A stretch of DNA of 64,000 bases. Origin: Brevundimonas sp. Leaf363. GTDB lineage: Bacteria; Pseudomonadota; Alphaproteobacteria; Caulobacterales; Caulobacteraceae. The stretch covers positions 666,714 through 730,713 of the forward strand of contig NZ_LMPZ01000002.1 in NCBI RefSeq assembly GCF_001424025.1, given 5' to 3'. How positions within the stretch are numbered: position 1 is the first letter of the stretch; each line of letters starts with the position of its first letter. Shown here one piece after another: positions 29,196 to 39,621 of this stretch. The notes below the pieces were generated by a model. It had not been told where the DNA came from, did no database searches, and saw nothing but the letters and a program-made list of their open reading frames with translations. A program made the position numbers and the translations under genes.

Positions 29196-30680
29196 TTACG
29201 ACAGGAAGTGGTCGCCGTGGCTGAAGGTGATCGTGATGGTCGGATCTTCTTTCATCGGGTCGAAGTTGGCTTCGAGCAGAGTGTTGGCCTTCACGTTCTG
29301 GAGGATGACCACCGTGTCGAAGTCATCGCCGCCGCCGTCCATGTCGACTTCCACGACCGTATTGGCCCCGACCTGACGCACGCGGACGTAGCCGTCCTCA
29401 AAGGGATTGCTGGTGTCGCCCTCGGCGCGGTTCAGCAGTTCGTCGATGTCCAGGAAGTCGCCTCCCTTCCCGGTTTGGAAGTCCGTCACCACGACGGGCT
29501 TGGCGCTGCCCGGATCGAGCGAGAGGGATATGGTGTCCTGGCCCATACCGGTCCGGATGGTCAGGTCGCCGCCATTGGCCGAGATATAGAAGTCGTCATC
29601 GCCACTGCCGCCTTCCAGAACGCCTTTCGAGCCGTTGCGGACGTCGTAGTAGAAGCTGTCGTCATCCGCGCCGCCGTACGCCTTGATGATGGACGACGGC
29701 GACGCCGAGGATCGGTTGATATAGAAGGTGTCGTCGCCGCTATCGCCATAGAGCGTGTCGTCGCCCGCATCGGCGGCGGAGCCGAAGCCTTCCTTTTCCT
29801 TGAACTTTTCCATGCCGCCCGACCAGAGGGTGTCGTCACCCTCGCCGGCCCGGATGAGGTCGTCGCCCATGCCGCCGTCGATGCTGTCGTCGCCGAGCGC
29901 GCCGTAGATGACGTCGTCGCCCGCCGCGCCGCGAAGCCAGTCGCTGCCGCCCTTGCCGTTGATGATGTCATCACCGACGGTGCCTTCGATGCTGTCTTCC
30001 TTGACGCCGCCGTTGAGCGTCTGTCCCACCGGCTCGCTGCCGTTGGGCGCGTAGCCGCCGAAGTGCGATGCTTCGAAATTGGAGGCCCGGGTGTTCGCGA
30101 AGGTCGCCAGGTTGACGTAGCTGTTGCCGCCGCCGTTGGCGTCGATCTGGAGCACCGTCGACGAACCCGACTGGACCAGTCGAAGATGGCCCGAGCCGAA
30201 CGGGTTGGCGCCGTCCCAATTGGTCAGCGCGCGTTCCAGATAGGGCAGGATCTCGAGTGAATCCGCCTTGAAGTCGAAATCCTGGACGAGAATGGCGCCG
30301 ACGAAGCGGGTGTCCAGATTCGAGAAGGAGATGGTGTCCTCGCCCATCCCGGTGTTCAGGGTGACGCTGCCGCCATTGGCCTGGAGGACGAATTCGTCGT
30401 CGCCCTCACCACCGTCCAGCAAGCCGGTCGAGGCGTTGTAGACGTCCCATGTCAGGGTGTCGTCGTCCGCGCCGCCCAGCAGGATTATCTTGCCCTTGGA
30501 CACCGGATCGCCCGAGTAGCGCGACACGTAGAGTTCGTCGTCGCCGGCGTTCCCCCGCAGGATGTCGGCGCCGCCGCTAGTGTCATAGATGGAGTCGTCG
30601 CCCCCGCGACCCGAGATGTCGTCGTCGTCCGTCGTGCCGGACAGATAGTCGCCCTGATAGGTGCCGTTGATCACGCCCAT
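29196..30680 (-). CDS. RTX-type calcium-binding repeat protein, likely T1SS substrate
   Basis: Secreted, 494 residues, no Sec signal, ATG preceded by GGGGGAGA. It contains two blocks of RTX nonapeptides (GGDDSIYDTSGGADILRGNAGDDEL near the start; KGGSDWLRGAAGDDVIYGALGDDSIDGGMGDDLIRAGEGDD in the middle, both quoted in part), which bind calcium. Each block is followed by a similar domain: TFANTRASNFEA in the first copy and ILQNVKANTLLEA in the second, each after NPF..G..R..Q.G..T. The protein is therefore an internal duplication of about 240 residues. The acidic C-terminus ending in HFLS fits a type I secretion signal. No T1SS genes are in view. Confidence 0.85.
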   Translation of the reverse strand: MGVINGTYQGDYLSGTTDDDDISGRGGDDSIYDTSGGADILRGNAGDDELYVSRYSGDPVSKGKIILLGGADDDTLTWDVYNASTGLLDGGEGDDEFVLQANGGSVTLNTGMGEDTISFSNLDTRFVGAILVQDFDFKADSLEILPYLERALTNWDGANPFGSGHLRLVQSGSSTVLQIDANGGGNSYVNLATFANTRASNFEASHFGGYAPNGSEPVGQTLNGGVKEDSIEGTVGDDIINGKGGSDWLRGAAGDDVIYGALGDDSIDGGMGDDLIRAGEGDDTLWSGGMEKFKEKEGFGSAADAGDDTLYGDSGDDTFYINRSSASPSSIIKAYGGADDDSFYYDVRNGSKGVLEGGSGDDDFYISANGGDLTIRTGMGQDTISLSLDPGSAKPVVVTDFQTGKGGDFLDIDELLNRAEGDTSNPFEDGYVRVRQVGANTVVEVDMDGGGDDFDTVVILQNVKANTLLEANFDPMKEDPTITITFSHGDHFLS

Positions 30681-30779
30681 GAAAGTCTCCCCCGTTCAAA
30701 TGGCGGCGGAAACTTGCACGGGTTTAACGGTTTAGCAATGAACGGCGGTATGTGACGTTCGATCAGTTGCGCGCGGGGC

Positions 30780-30799
30780 GAGGCGGCCGAAGCCGCCTC
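30780..30799 (-). terminator. Hairpin after ettA
   Basis: An 8-bp stem (GAGGCGGC / GCCGCCTC) with a CGAA tetraloop lies directly beyond the ettA stop on the minus strand. There is no U-run, so termination efficiency is uncertain. Confidence 0.45.
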
Positions 30800-30801
30800 T
30801 A

Positions 30802-32469
<1,668 letters not shown>

Positions 32470-32631
32470 GAGGTGCGGTGCGCCCTGTCGTCTGAGGTGT
32501 CGGGGAGGTTGGCGCGGGATGTAGCGACTGGCCGGGCCCAGAGCAAATAAGGCGAGCAGGGGGCGGCCGGATGGACGGGCCCCGGCGGCGGGCGCATGGT
32601 CGCTCCAACAGGGGGCTTCGGGGGGCGGCGC

Positions 32632-34539
32632 ATGAGGGTCATCGGTCTGGTGATGGCGGCGGCGCTGTCCGCCTGGGCAGGCGCGGCCGGCGCCGAGACG
32701 CTGGCGGTTCGGGTCGGCGCGGTGACCTATTCGGTCGACCCGGCGACCCTGCGCATCGACGCCGATGACAACGGCGCGACCGTTCCCATTCTGCCGCCTG
32801 TGCATGACGTCCAGGCGGTTCGCGTCCGGGCGGCGGGCGACGGCTGGCGATGGACGGACGGGGACGGGCGAGATGTCGCCGTGTCGCCGGGCGACGGCGT
32901 CCTGAACCTGTCGATCACGGGTGCGGCGGGGACGAAGCTGTCGCTGCCCATGCCGGCCGCCCGCGACGGGACGTGGGTGGTCCCGGACGGCGAGGGCATG
33001 GCCTACCGCGTGCAGGACGCTTTCTGGCGCGCCCGGTACGCCGAGGAGCACTGCCTGGGCGGCACGACCCTGATGTCCCTGCCGGCCTGGACGCACCTGA
33101 GCGAGACGCGCGCGGTGACCTACGCCCTGTCGCAGGGGCTGAAGTCCGAACTGTGCCTTCACGACGACGCCGGGCTCCAGGCCGGGCTGAAGCATGACTT
33201 CGCCGAGGGCGCCGAGACGGTGGCGCTGTCGATCGCGGTGGGGCCGCCCGACCCTTTGGCGCCGGCGTTGCTCTATCGGCGGCTGATTCAGGGCAGCGGC
33301 GAGTTTCGGTCCTTCGCCGACAAGGCCATGCCCGACCTGCCGCGCCTGTTTGGTGCGCCGCACGCCTATGTCTGGGGCACGGCGCGCGACATCGGCTTCC
33401 TGGACGACCTGCAGGCGCTGGGGATCGAGCGGCTGGTCATCAGCTACGATCAGGACCCCCGGGTGGGCGAGCATTTAGTGCGGCCTGGCTACCTGGCCGA
33501 GGCTTATCGGCGCGGCTATCTGGCCGGGCCGTATGAGTCGTTCGACAACGGCCAGCCCGCCGATACGGCGGACACGCACATCGCTATCTGGCCCGCCGAC
33601 CTTTATCCGTCCGGCTGTGTGATCAAGGCCGACGGTGCGCCCGAGACCGGCTTCGGCGGTCGCGGCTGCTACATGTCGACCGAGGCGATCCGGCGCTATC
33701 CCGGGCCGTTCATTCCGGGCCAGCGCTTTGCGGCGCACAAGGCGGACGGGGCCAGCCAGGTGTTCCTGGACGTGGACGCCTTCGGCGGTTTCTTCGAGGA
33801 CCACAGCCCCGACCACCCCCTGACCATGGCGCAGGACCGGGACAACCGGCTGGCGCGCATGGGACTGGCCATCGACCAATACCAGCTTGTCCTGGGCGGC
33901 GAGAACGTCACGGCCTGGAGCAGCGGGGTGAACCACTATTCGCACGGCACCAGCCAGGCGAACGCCTCGGCCGTGTGGCCGGTGCTGCGCGATCGCGATC
34001 GGTTCGGCGGCTGGTGGCCGAACGACCGGCCGCCGATCTTCATGAAGACCTTCGAGCCGACGCCGGACGAGGCGCGGGCCCTGTTCGGCGCGGCGGACCG
34101 GCTGCCGCTGTTCGAGGCGGCCTTTCATGACTCGGTCGTGGCGCTGGATCGGTGGGAGTTCGGCCTGATGAAGGTGGCGGGTCAGGCCCGCGGCCGCTTC
34201 GCCCGGTCCCTGCTGTTCGGCACGCCGACCTTGTGGAACCTGACGCGCGAGGAGTTGGCGCGGGTCGGGCCGTGGCTGAAGGCGGCGCACGACGATTTCC
34301 GCATCGCCCACGGCTGGGACACGCCCGTGGCCCTGACCGGCTTCGCCTGGCTCAGCGACGACCGGCTGGTGCAGCGGACCACCTTTGCAGACGGCCGCGT
34401 CCTGACCGCCAACTTCGGCGCCCAGCCGTGGGAGGGATTGGGCCCGGACTGCGTGCAGGTTCAGCGCCCGGATCAGGCGGCGAGCGACCTGTGTCCACCG
34501 GCCGATCCGCCGCCGGCCGCCCGGACGAATCGAAACTAG
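32632..34539 (+). CDS. Exported putative glycoside hydrolase
   Basis: The 635-residue product has a signal peptide (RVIGLVMAAALSAWAGAAGA, cleavage before ETLAV). An N-terminal beta-rich domain of about 170 residues precedes a likely TIM-barrel region with HAYVWGTARDIGFLDDLQALGIERLVISYDQD, YESFDNGQPADTADTHIAIWP, VFLDVDAFGGFFED and a C-terminal FHDSVVALDRWEFGLMK. The barrel strands ending in acidic residues (YDQD, LDVDAFGG) and the layout recall GH101-like glycosidases, but I am not certain of the family. The ATG at 32632 is preceded by GGGGGGCGG; an ATG 36 bases upstream is possible. It is divergent from ettA. Confidence 0.6.
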   Translation: MRVIGLVMAAALSAWAGAAGAETLAVRVGAVTYSVDPATLRIDADDNGATVPILPPVHDVQAVRVRAAGDGWRWTDGDGRDVAVSPGDGVLNLSITGAAGTKLSLPMPAARDGTWVVPDGEGMAYRVQDAFWRARYAEEHCLGGTTLMSLPAWTHLSETRAVTYALSQGLKSELCLHDDAGLQAGLKHDFAEGAETVALSIAVGPPDPLAPALLYRRLIQGSGEFRSFADKAMPDLPRLFGAPHAYVWGTARDIGFLDDLQALGIERLVISYDQDPRVGEHLVRPGYLAEAYRRGYLAGPYESFDNGQPADTADTHIAIWPADLYPSGCVIKADGAPETGFGGRGCYMSTEAIRRYPGPFIPGQRFAAHKADGASQVFLDVDAFGGFFEDHSPDHPLTMAQDRDNRLARMGLAIDQYQLVLGGENVTAWSSGVNHYSHGTSQANASAVWPVLRDRDRFGGWWPNDRPPIFMKTFEPTPDEARALFGAADRLPLFEAAFHDSVVALDRWEFGLMKVAGQARGRFARSLLFGTPTLWNLTREELARVGPWLKAAHDDFRIAHGWDTPVALTGFAWLSDDRLVQRTTFADGRVLTANFGAQPWEGLGPDCVQVQRPDQAASDLCPPADPPPAARTNRN

Positions 34540-35720
34540 CGGGTCGCCTCGGCGGCGCGGCGCAGGCGGTCCTCATGCCCATCGGCGGGAAAGTCCGCCG
34601 CGATCCAGTCGGCCTCGAACGCCTTGAGGATCAGGCCGGTGCGCGGCCCGGCGGGCAGGCCCAGCCGCGCGACATCCGCGCCGCCGACCGGCAGGCCGGG
34701 GGCGGGCCATCGGGTGATCGGCTCAAGCTCGGCGCGCACGGCGTCGTCGGCCACCAGGAGGGCGAGGCGGTCTCGCAGCGCCTGCGCCCCCAACCGATAG
34801 ACGGTGGCGCGGGCGGCTTTCGCCGTGTCCGGGGCCGTCGCCGCGTCCCTCATGGCGATCAGCCGGTCGCGCTGGGCGTTCGACAGCCGCCAGCGCTTCG
34901 CCAGGTCGATCGGCGCCTCGTTGCTCGACAGGGCCGCGAGGCGGACGAGGGGATCGCCCGTGCGGCCCGCGACGGCCACGAAGCGGCCGATGTCCACGCC
35001 GTTCGGCAGAACGCGCGCCAGGACGCCGGCGTCCGCCATGGTGCGGATCGCCGTGACGGGATCGGCGGCCTCCAGCAGGCGCAGCATCTCCTTGGACACC
35101 CGCTCGGCGGACAGCAGGCCGAGCCCGTCGGCCAGCTCGGCGCAGGCGGCCAGGCCCTCGGCGTCCATCGGCCCGCGGCCGTACCAGGCATGGAAACGGA
35201 AGAAGCGCAGGATGCGCAAATAGTCCTCGCGGATGCGGGTGCGGGCGTCGCCTACGAAGACGATGCGGCCATGTCTGGCGTCCTCAATGCCCTCGCCGGT
35301 CGGGTCGAACACCTGGCCCGCGCGATCGGCGTAGAGGCTGTTCAGGCGGAAGTCGCGGCGCGCGGCGTCCTCGGCCCAGTCGGTCGTGAAGGCCACGACG
35401 GCGCGGCGGCCGTCGGTCGAGACGTCGCGGCGCAGGGTGGTGATCTCGAAGCCCTGCCCCATGGCGACGGCCGTGATGGTGCCGTGCGCCTCGCCCGTCG
35501 GCACGGCCTTCAGCCCCGCCGCGACCAGCGCCGCCTTGACCGCTGCGGGCTCCAGTTTTGTGGCGATGTCCACATCCACGACGGGCACATCCATCAAGGC
35601 GTTGCGCACGCAGCCGCCGACGAAGCGGGCGCAGTCGGGCCCGCCCGCCGCCTCCAGCGCGGTCATCACCGCCTGGGTGGCCGGTGCGGTCAGCCAGGGT
35701 TGTGACCGCAGGACCATCAC
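34536..35720 (-). CDS. cca: CCA tRNA nucleotidyltransferase
   Basis: Class II nucleotidyltransferase that adds or repairs the 3'-CCA of tRNAs (or poly(A) polymerase of the same family). The 394-residue product has FVGGCVRNALM, the catalytic carboxylates in VVDVDIATK, TLRRDVSTDGRRAVV, the RRDFRLNSLY motif and YLRILRFFRFHAWYG. The frame begins GTG-ATG: the GTG (35720) has GGAGG at good spacing while the ATG three bases later overlaps the NUDIX stop, so either is possible. It is the third gene of a DUF1285-NUDIX-cca operon. Confidence 0.92.
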   Translation of the reverse strand: MMVLRSQPWLTAPATQAVMTALEAAGGPDCARFVGGCVRNALMDVPVVDVDIATKLEPAAVKAALVAAGLKAVPTGEAHGTITAVAMGQGFEITTLRRDVSTDGRRAVVAFTTDWAEDAARRDFRLNSLYADRAGQVFDPTGEGIEDARHGRIVFVGDARTRIREDYLRILRFFRFHAWYGRGPMDAEGLAACAELADGLGLLSAERVSKEMLRLLEAADPVTAIRTMADAGVLARVLPNGVDIGRFVAVAGRTGDPLVRLAALSSNEAPIDLAKRWRLSNAQRDRLIAMRDAATAPDTAKAARATVYRLGAQALRDRLALLVADDAVRAELEPITRWPAPGLPVGGADVARLGLPAGPRTGLILKAFEADWIAADFPADGHEDRLRRAAEATR

Positions 35721-36355
35721 GCGGCGTCCTCCGCGTCCCCGTGACCCAGGCGACGGCTGAGGGACCTCAGCACGCCGGCCGTCACGCCCCAGATGCGGCG
35801 TTCCTCCCAGGTCATGGTCCAGAACCAGCGCCGCGGGCCGCCGGTGGTCGGCTCCAGGAAGTCGCGCCGGTGGTTGGCGACGTCCATCAGAAAGCTCCAG
35901 GGCGCCTCGAACACATCGGCCACCTCGTCCGGGCTGGCGACCAGGGGCGGGGGCGCCGCGACCCAGCCGACGGCGGGCGTGATGACGAAGCCCGTGCCGC
36001 TCTCGTAGGTATCGCCCAGGCCCAGAAGCTCGACGCTGGCCGGCGGCAGGCCGACTTCCTCCCAGGCTTCGCGAAGGGCCGCATCGGCCGCCCGTTCGCC
36101 GGGCTCCAGACGGCCGCCGGGCAGGGCGATCTGACCGGTGTGCCGGGCCAGCGTGTCTGCGCGCCGCGTCAGCACGACGGTCGGCCCCTCGGGTCGATCC
36201 ATCACGGCCACCAGCACCGCGGCGGGCGTCAGGGTTTCGGCGGTACGCGGCAGGTCGGGATTCAGATCGAAGTCCGACCAGGCGGGCCGGTCGCCGGGCG
36301 ACCAGGCGGCCTCCGGGATCAGCCGGTCGTGCAGCGCGCGCTTCAACGCGCTCAT
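35717..36355 (-). CDS. NUDIX hydrolase, CoA diphosphatase type
   Basis: Hydrolyses a nucleoside diphosphate linked to another moiety, probably coenzyme A. The 212-residue product has a perfect Nudix box GRLEPGERAADAALREAWEEVGL, preceded by the CoA-pyrophosphatase (UPF0035-like) element TRRADTLARHTGQIALPGG and followed by LGLGDTYESGTGFVITPAVGW. It overlaps the DUF1285 gene upstream by 4 bp and cca downstream, so expression is coupled. The link to tRNA maturation is positional only. Confidence 0.88.
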   Translation of the reverse strand: MSALKRALHDRLIPEAAWSPGDRPAWSDFDLNPDLPRTAETLTPAAVLVAVMDRPEGPTVVLTRRADTLARHTGQIALPGGRLEPGERAADAALREAWEEVGLPPASVELLGLGDTYESGTGFVITPAVGWVAAPPPLVASPDEVADVFEAPWSFLMDVANHRRDFLEPTTGGPRRWFWTMTWEERRIWGVTAGVLRSLSRRLGHGDAEDAA

Positions 36356-36897
36356 CCCGCGCGCCCCAGCGAAAAAGCGGCGCCGCCCGACCGCACGATC
36401 AACGCGCCGTCCGCATCCTCGGCGCGCTCGACCAGCTCATAGAAGACCGACCGGCTGATCCGGGCCCACAGATTCCGGCGAACGTGAAGGCGCGGGCGCG
36501 GCTCGTCGTCCGGTCCGGTCTCGACCTCGATGGGATGCTCGGGGCCGGCCGTGACGCGGTCGCCAACGTCGGTGACGAAGACCAGGTCGTCGCCCTCGAC
36601 ATCCACCGAAACGGCGCGGAAGGGCAGGTCCTCGACCGTCAGGCTCAGCTTCTCCACCGGCGTGACCAGATGATAGCCGTCGGGGTCGTGGCGCAGCACG
36701 GTCGAGAACAGCCGCACCAGCTCGGGCCGACCGATGGGCGAGCCTTCGTGCATCCAGACGCCGTCGCGGCGAATGACGATGTCGATGGCGCCGCAGTGAT
36801 CCGGGCTCCACAGATGCACCGGCGGCAGGCCTTCACCACCGACCGAGGCGAGCACGGCGGCGAGGGACGGAGGCGTCGATGGCGGCGCTGCGGTCAT
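36352..36897 (-). CDS. DUF1285 domain-containing protein
   Basis: Conserved protein of unknown function, 181 residues. It matches the DUF1285 pattern with IDIVIRRDGVWMHEGSPIGRPELVRLFSTVLR in the first half, YHLVTPVEKLSLTVEDLPF in the middle and NLWARISRSVFYELVERAE in the C-terminal part (quoted in part). No signal peptide or membrane segment. It is first in the operon with the NUDIX hydrolase and cca, a conserved order in Caulobacterales as far as I recall. Upstream lies the third palindromic repeat. Confidence 0.82.
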   Translation of the reverse strand: MTAAPPSTPPSLAAVLASVGGEGLPPVHLWSPDHCGAIDIVIRRDGVWMHEGSPIGRPELVRLFSTVLRHDPDGYHLVTPVEKLSLTVEDLPFRAVSVDVEGDDLVFVTDVGDRVTAGPEHPIEVETGPDDEPRPRLHVRRNLWARISRSVFYELVERAEDADGALIVRSGGAAFSLGRAG

Positions 36898-36946
36898 GGG
36901 AGTGGTCTAGGCTGGGGATCGATCCAGCGAAAGCACGCATCGGCTT

Positions 36947-37114
36947 CCCTCTCCCAGAGGGAGAGGGCTTGAGGCTCCAAGAGCGAAGCGATTGGCCAAG
37001 CCGAAAGGGTGAGGGGTGGGCGGCCAGCAGGACAGGGCAGTCCCCTCACCCTTTCGCGCAAGTCTGATCGCCTTTGGCTCCCAGGCGCTCAAGCCCTCTC
37101 CCTCTAGGAGAGGG
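36947..37114. repeat. Palindromic intergenic repeat, copy 3
   Basis: Same 168-bp imperfect palindrome as at 5135-5302. It begins CCCTCTCCCAGAGGGAGAGGGCTTG (in part), has the inner arms GAAAGGGTGAGGGG / CCCCTCACCCTTTCG and the loop CAGCAGGACAGGGCAGTC, and ends CTAGGAGAGGG. It lies between the DUF1285 gene and the end of the acetyltransferase gene. Confidence 0.8.
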
Positions 37115-37118
37115 ACGA

Positions 37119-37595
37119 TCAACGCACGGCGGCCAAGAGGCCCGCCGGCGCGTCCGCAGAAATCGCCCGCCACAGCACCCGCCGCTGATCCACCGGACCC
37201 GGCAGCACCACGCCGGGGGCCGCTTCAAACCCGAAGCGTTCGAAATAGGCCAGATCCCCGACCAGCAGCACGCCGGCCGCGCCTTCCGCTTCGGCGCGCG
37301 CGACGGCCGCCTCGACCAGGCGCGCGCCCAGTTGCGCCTTGCGCTGGTCGGCCCTCACCGTGATGGGGCCGAGGAACAGGGCCGGGGTCTCGCCCACGAC
37401 GATCCGCCACAGCCGGACCGAGCCGGTGACGCCGGCGTCGCCTCGCGTCACCAGTCCGAACGCCAGCGCCGCCCGCTCGCGCAGGCGCTCGGCCGTCTTG
37501 GCGAACCGGCCCGGTCCGAAGGCGGCGGCGACCAGCGCCTCGACAGCGGGGGCGTCGGCCGGGGTCTCGTCAGTGATGGCGGCGGGCGTGGTCAT
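37119..37595 (-). CDS. GNAT family N-acetyltransferase (YhbS-like)
   Basis: Acetyl-CoA-dependent acyltransferase of 158 residues; substrate unknown. The GNAT core is visible as FGLVTRGDAGVTGSVRLWRIVVG, then FLGPITVRADQRKAQLGARLVEAAV (the acetyl-CoA loop is R-K-A-Q-L-G) and VLLVGDLAYFERFGFEAAPGVVLPGP, characteristic of the YhbS subgroup. I choose the ATG at 37595; a TTG at 37634 would overlap the neighbouring hydratase stop. Downstream lies the third repeat element. Confidence 0.83.
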   Translation of the reverse strand: MTTPAAITDETPADAPAVEALVAAAFGPGRFAKTAERLRERAALAFGLVTRGDAGVTGSVRLWRIVVGETPALFLGPITVRADQRKAQLGARLVEAAVARAEAEGAAGVLLVGDLAYFERFGFEAAPGVVLPGPVDQRRVLWRAISADAPAGLLAAVR

Positions 37596-37630
37596 GGAGC
37601 GGCGGCCCGTAAAGGCCTGCGCCGCCCTGA

Positions 37631-38404
37631 TCAACCGACTTTGGAAAAGTCGGGCGCGCGTTTCTGGGTGAACGCCTGGAAGGCCTCCATCGCCTCGGGG
37701 CTGCGCATCTGCGATCCGAAGGCTTCGCCCTCGCGCTGCATCAGGGCCCAGAGGCGTTCGGCGTCACGCATCAGGGCCTTGGTCTTGCGCATCGAGTTCG
37801 GCGCACGGGCCGCGACCTTGGCCGCCAGGTCCGCAGCCACGGCATCGACTTCGGCGGCCGGCACGGCGCGGTTGGCCAAGCCCCAGGCCACGGCGGTCCT
37901 GCCGTCGATGGCTTCGCCCAGGGCGAACAGTTCGAACGCCCGCTGATGGCCGATGGTCAGGGGCAGCAGCAGGCTGGACGCCGCTTCGGGCGCCAGGGCC
38001 AGGTTGACGAAGGGTACGGACAACAGGGCGTCCTCGGCCACCACCACAAGGTCGCAGTGCAGCAGCAGCGTCGTGCCGATGCCGACCGCGCGCCCCTTCA
38101 CCGCCGCCACCGCCGGCTTGTCGAGATCCGCCAGCGCCTTGAGGAAGCGGAAAACCGGCATGTCGTCCGGCCCGGCGCCCTGCGAGCCCAGGGCGATGAA
38201 GTCCATGATGTCGTTGCCGGCCGAGAAACTGTCGCCCTCGGCGGCGAAGTTCAGCACCCGCACGGCGTCGTCGGTGCGGGCCCGCTCGGTCGCTTCGGCC
38301 AGAACCGAATACATGGCCTGGGTGATGGCGTTCTTCTTGTCGGGCCGGGCGAAGACGACGCGCAGCACGCCGCCCTCCAGATCCACGCGAACGGCGTCGG
38401 TCAT
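37631..38404 (-). CDS. Enoyl-CoA hydratase/isomerase family protein
   Basis: Crotonase-fold enzyme of 257 residues acting on an acyl-CoA, probably in fatty-acid or organic-acid breakdown. Oxyanion-hole motifs FSAGNDIMDF and KGRAVGIGTTLLLHCDLVVV are present. The catalytic region reads FVNLALAPEAASSLLLP, with one glutamate as in the isomerase/PECI-like branch and not the two of classical hydratases. The ATG at 38404 is preceded by GGAGGAG and overlaps the upstream MBL gene stop (ATGA), so the two are coupled. Confidence 0.88.
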   Translation of the reverse strand: MTDAVRVDLEGGVLRVVFARPDKKNAITQAMYSVLAEATERARTDDAVRVLNFAAEGDSFSAGNDIMDFIALGSQGAGPDDMPVFRFLKALADLDKPAVAAVKGRAVGIGTTLLLHCDLVVVAEDALLSVPFVNLALAPEAASSLLLPLTIGHQRAFELFALGEAIDGRTAVAWGLANRAVPAAEVDAVAADLAAKVAARAPNSMRKTKALMRDAERLWALMQREGEAFGSQMRSPEAMEAFQAFTQKRAPDFSKVG

Positions 38405-39483
38405 GTCGTTTCTCCTCCCGTGGTCGACCACCAGTCGACCTTGTCCTTGTCCGTGCGGCGAACCGCGCGCCCTTGCCGGGCCAGGTGGTTCAGATTGGCC
38501 ATGGCCTCGCCGGTGGCCATGCCCAGGACGCCGTCGTCGACGGGCCGGGCGAACAGCACGCGGAACGTGTCGACCGCCCGCATCGGTTCGGCCAGCCGCC
38601 GCGCCAGCCGGTTCAGAGATTTCTCATGGCCGACGATCAAGGCGTCCAGCCGCTTGTGCAGATCATGGAAGGGCTCGCCATGCGCCGGCAGGACCAGCAT
38701 CCGCGCGGGCAGCACGGCCTTCAGCTTGCGCAGCGACGACAGCCAGTCCTCCAGCGGATCGGCGTCCGGCTCCGTCGGCCAGACGGAGACGTTCGAGGAA
38801 ATGCGCGGCAGCACCTGATCCCCGGCCAGGAAGACGTCGTCCGCCTCGCGCCACAGACAGACGTGTTCGGGGCTGTGGCCGCTGCCGACGACGACGCGCC
38901 AGTCCTGGCCGCCGATCGGGATGCGGTCGCCGTCCGTCAGGCGGTGGTACGTCGGCGGAAAATCCTCGACCGCGCGGCCGAAGCGGCCGTAGCTCTCGCG
39001 CCAGCCCTCGATCTGCGCGTCGGTCCAGCCGCAGGCGCGGTAGTAGTCCGCGTGGGCGTCCGGCGCCGGCCGGCCGGTGTCGGCCAGCAGCATCCGGGCC
39101 GTCACATACTCCAGACGCGACATCGACAGCGGCGCATCGAACCGGCGACAGAGCCAGCCGACCAGGCCGATGTGGTCGGGATGCATATGGGTGGCGATGA
39201 CGCGCGTGACCGGCCGGCCGCCCAGCGGCCCGGCCAACGCCGTCTCCCAACCCGCGCGTGACGCCTTACTCGCCAGACCCGCATCAACGATGGCCCAGCC
39301 TTCGTCGTCCGCGATCGCATAGACGTTGATGTGATCCAGGGCGAAGGGCAGGGGCAGGCGCATCCACAAGACGCCGGGCGACACCTCGATGGCTTCGCCC
39401 GGCGCGGGCGTGACCGGCCGCGCCTTTGGCGGCGGGGCCAGCAGCGGGGTTTCGGCGTCGCTGTCGAGCAGGTTCGTTTCCAT
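38401..39483 (-). CDS. MBL-fold metallohydrolase
   Basis: Metallo-beta-lactamase-fold hydrolase of 360 residues. The metal motif HMHPDH in IATHMHPDHIGLVGWL is intact, with GSGHSPEHVCLW supplying the next ligand, the aspartate in FLAGDQVLPRIS and a later His in LPAHGEPFHDL. A C-terminal helical extension (LIVGHEKSLNRLARRLAEP) follows. Coupling to the enoyl-CoA hydratase gene suggests a thioesterase or acyl-CoA role, by inference. The start is the METNLLDSD ATG; longer open frame upstream is a composition artefact. Confidence 0.88.
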   Translation of the reverse strand: METNLLDSDAETPLLAPPPKARPVTPAPGEAIEVSPGVLWMRLPLPFALDHINVYAIADDEGWAIVDAGLASKASRAGWETALAGPLGGRPVTRVIATHMHPDHIGLVGWLCRRFDAPLSMSRLEYVTARMLLADTGRPAPDAHADYYRACGWTDAQIEGWRESYGRFGRAVEDFPPTYHRLTDGDRIPIGGQDWRVVVGSGHSPEHVCLWREADDVFLAGDQVLPRISSNVSVWPTEPDADPLEDWLSSLRKLKAVLPARMLVLPAHGEPFHDLHKRLDALIVGHEKSLNRLARRLAEPMRAVDTFRVLFARPVDDGVLGMATGEAMANLNHLARQGRAVRRTDKDKVDWWSTTGGETT

Positions 39484-39621
39484 TCGCAACGCGCAAACTA
39501 GGGCGCGGACCGGCCGTCGTCTACGGCGCAGCTGCGCCATCTCTCGAACACCGGTCGGCCTTGACGCAGCCCGAAGCGCCGGAGCAATTGCCTCAACTTC
39601 AGTAAGCAGGAGCCCTGCCCC

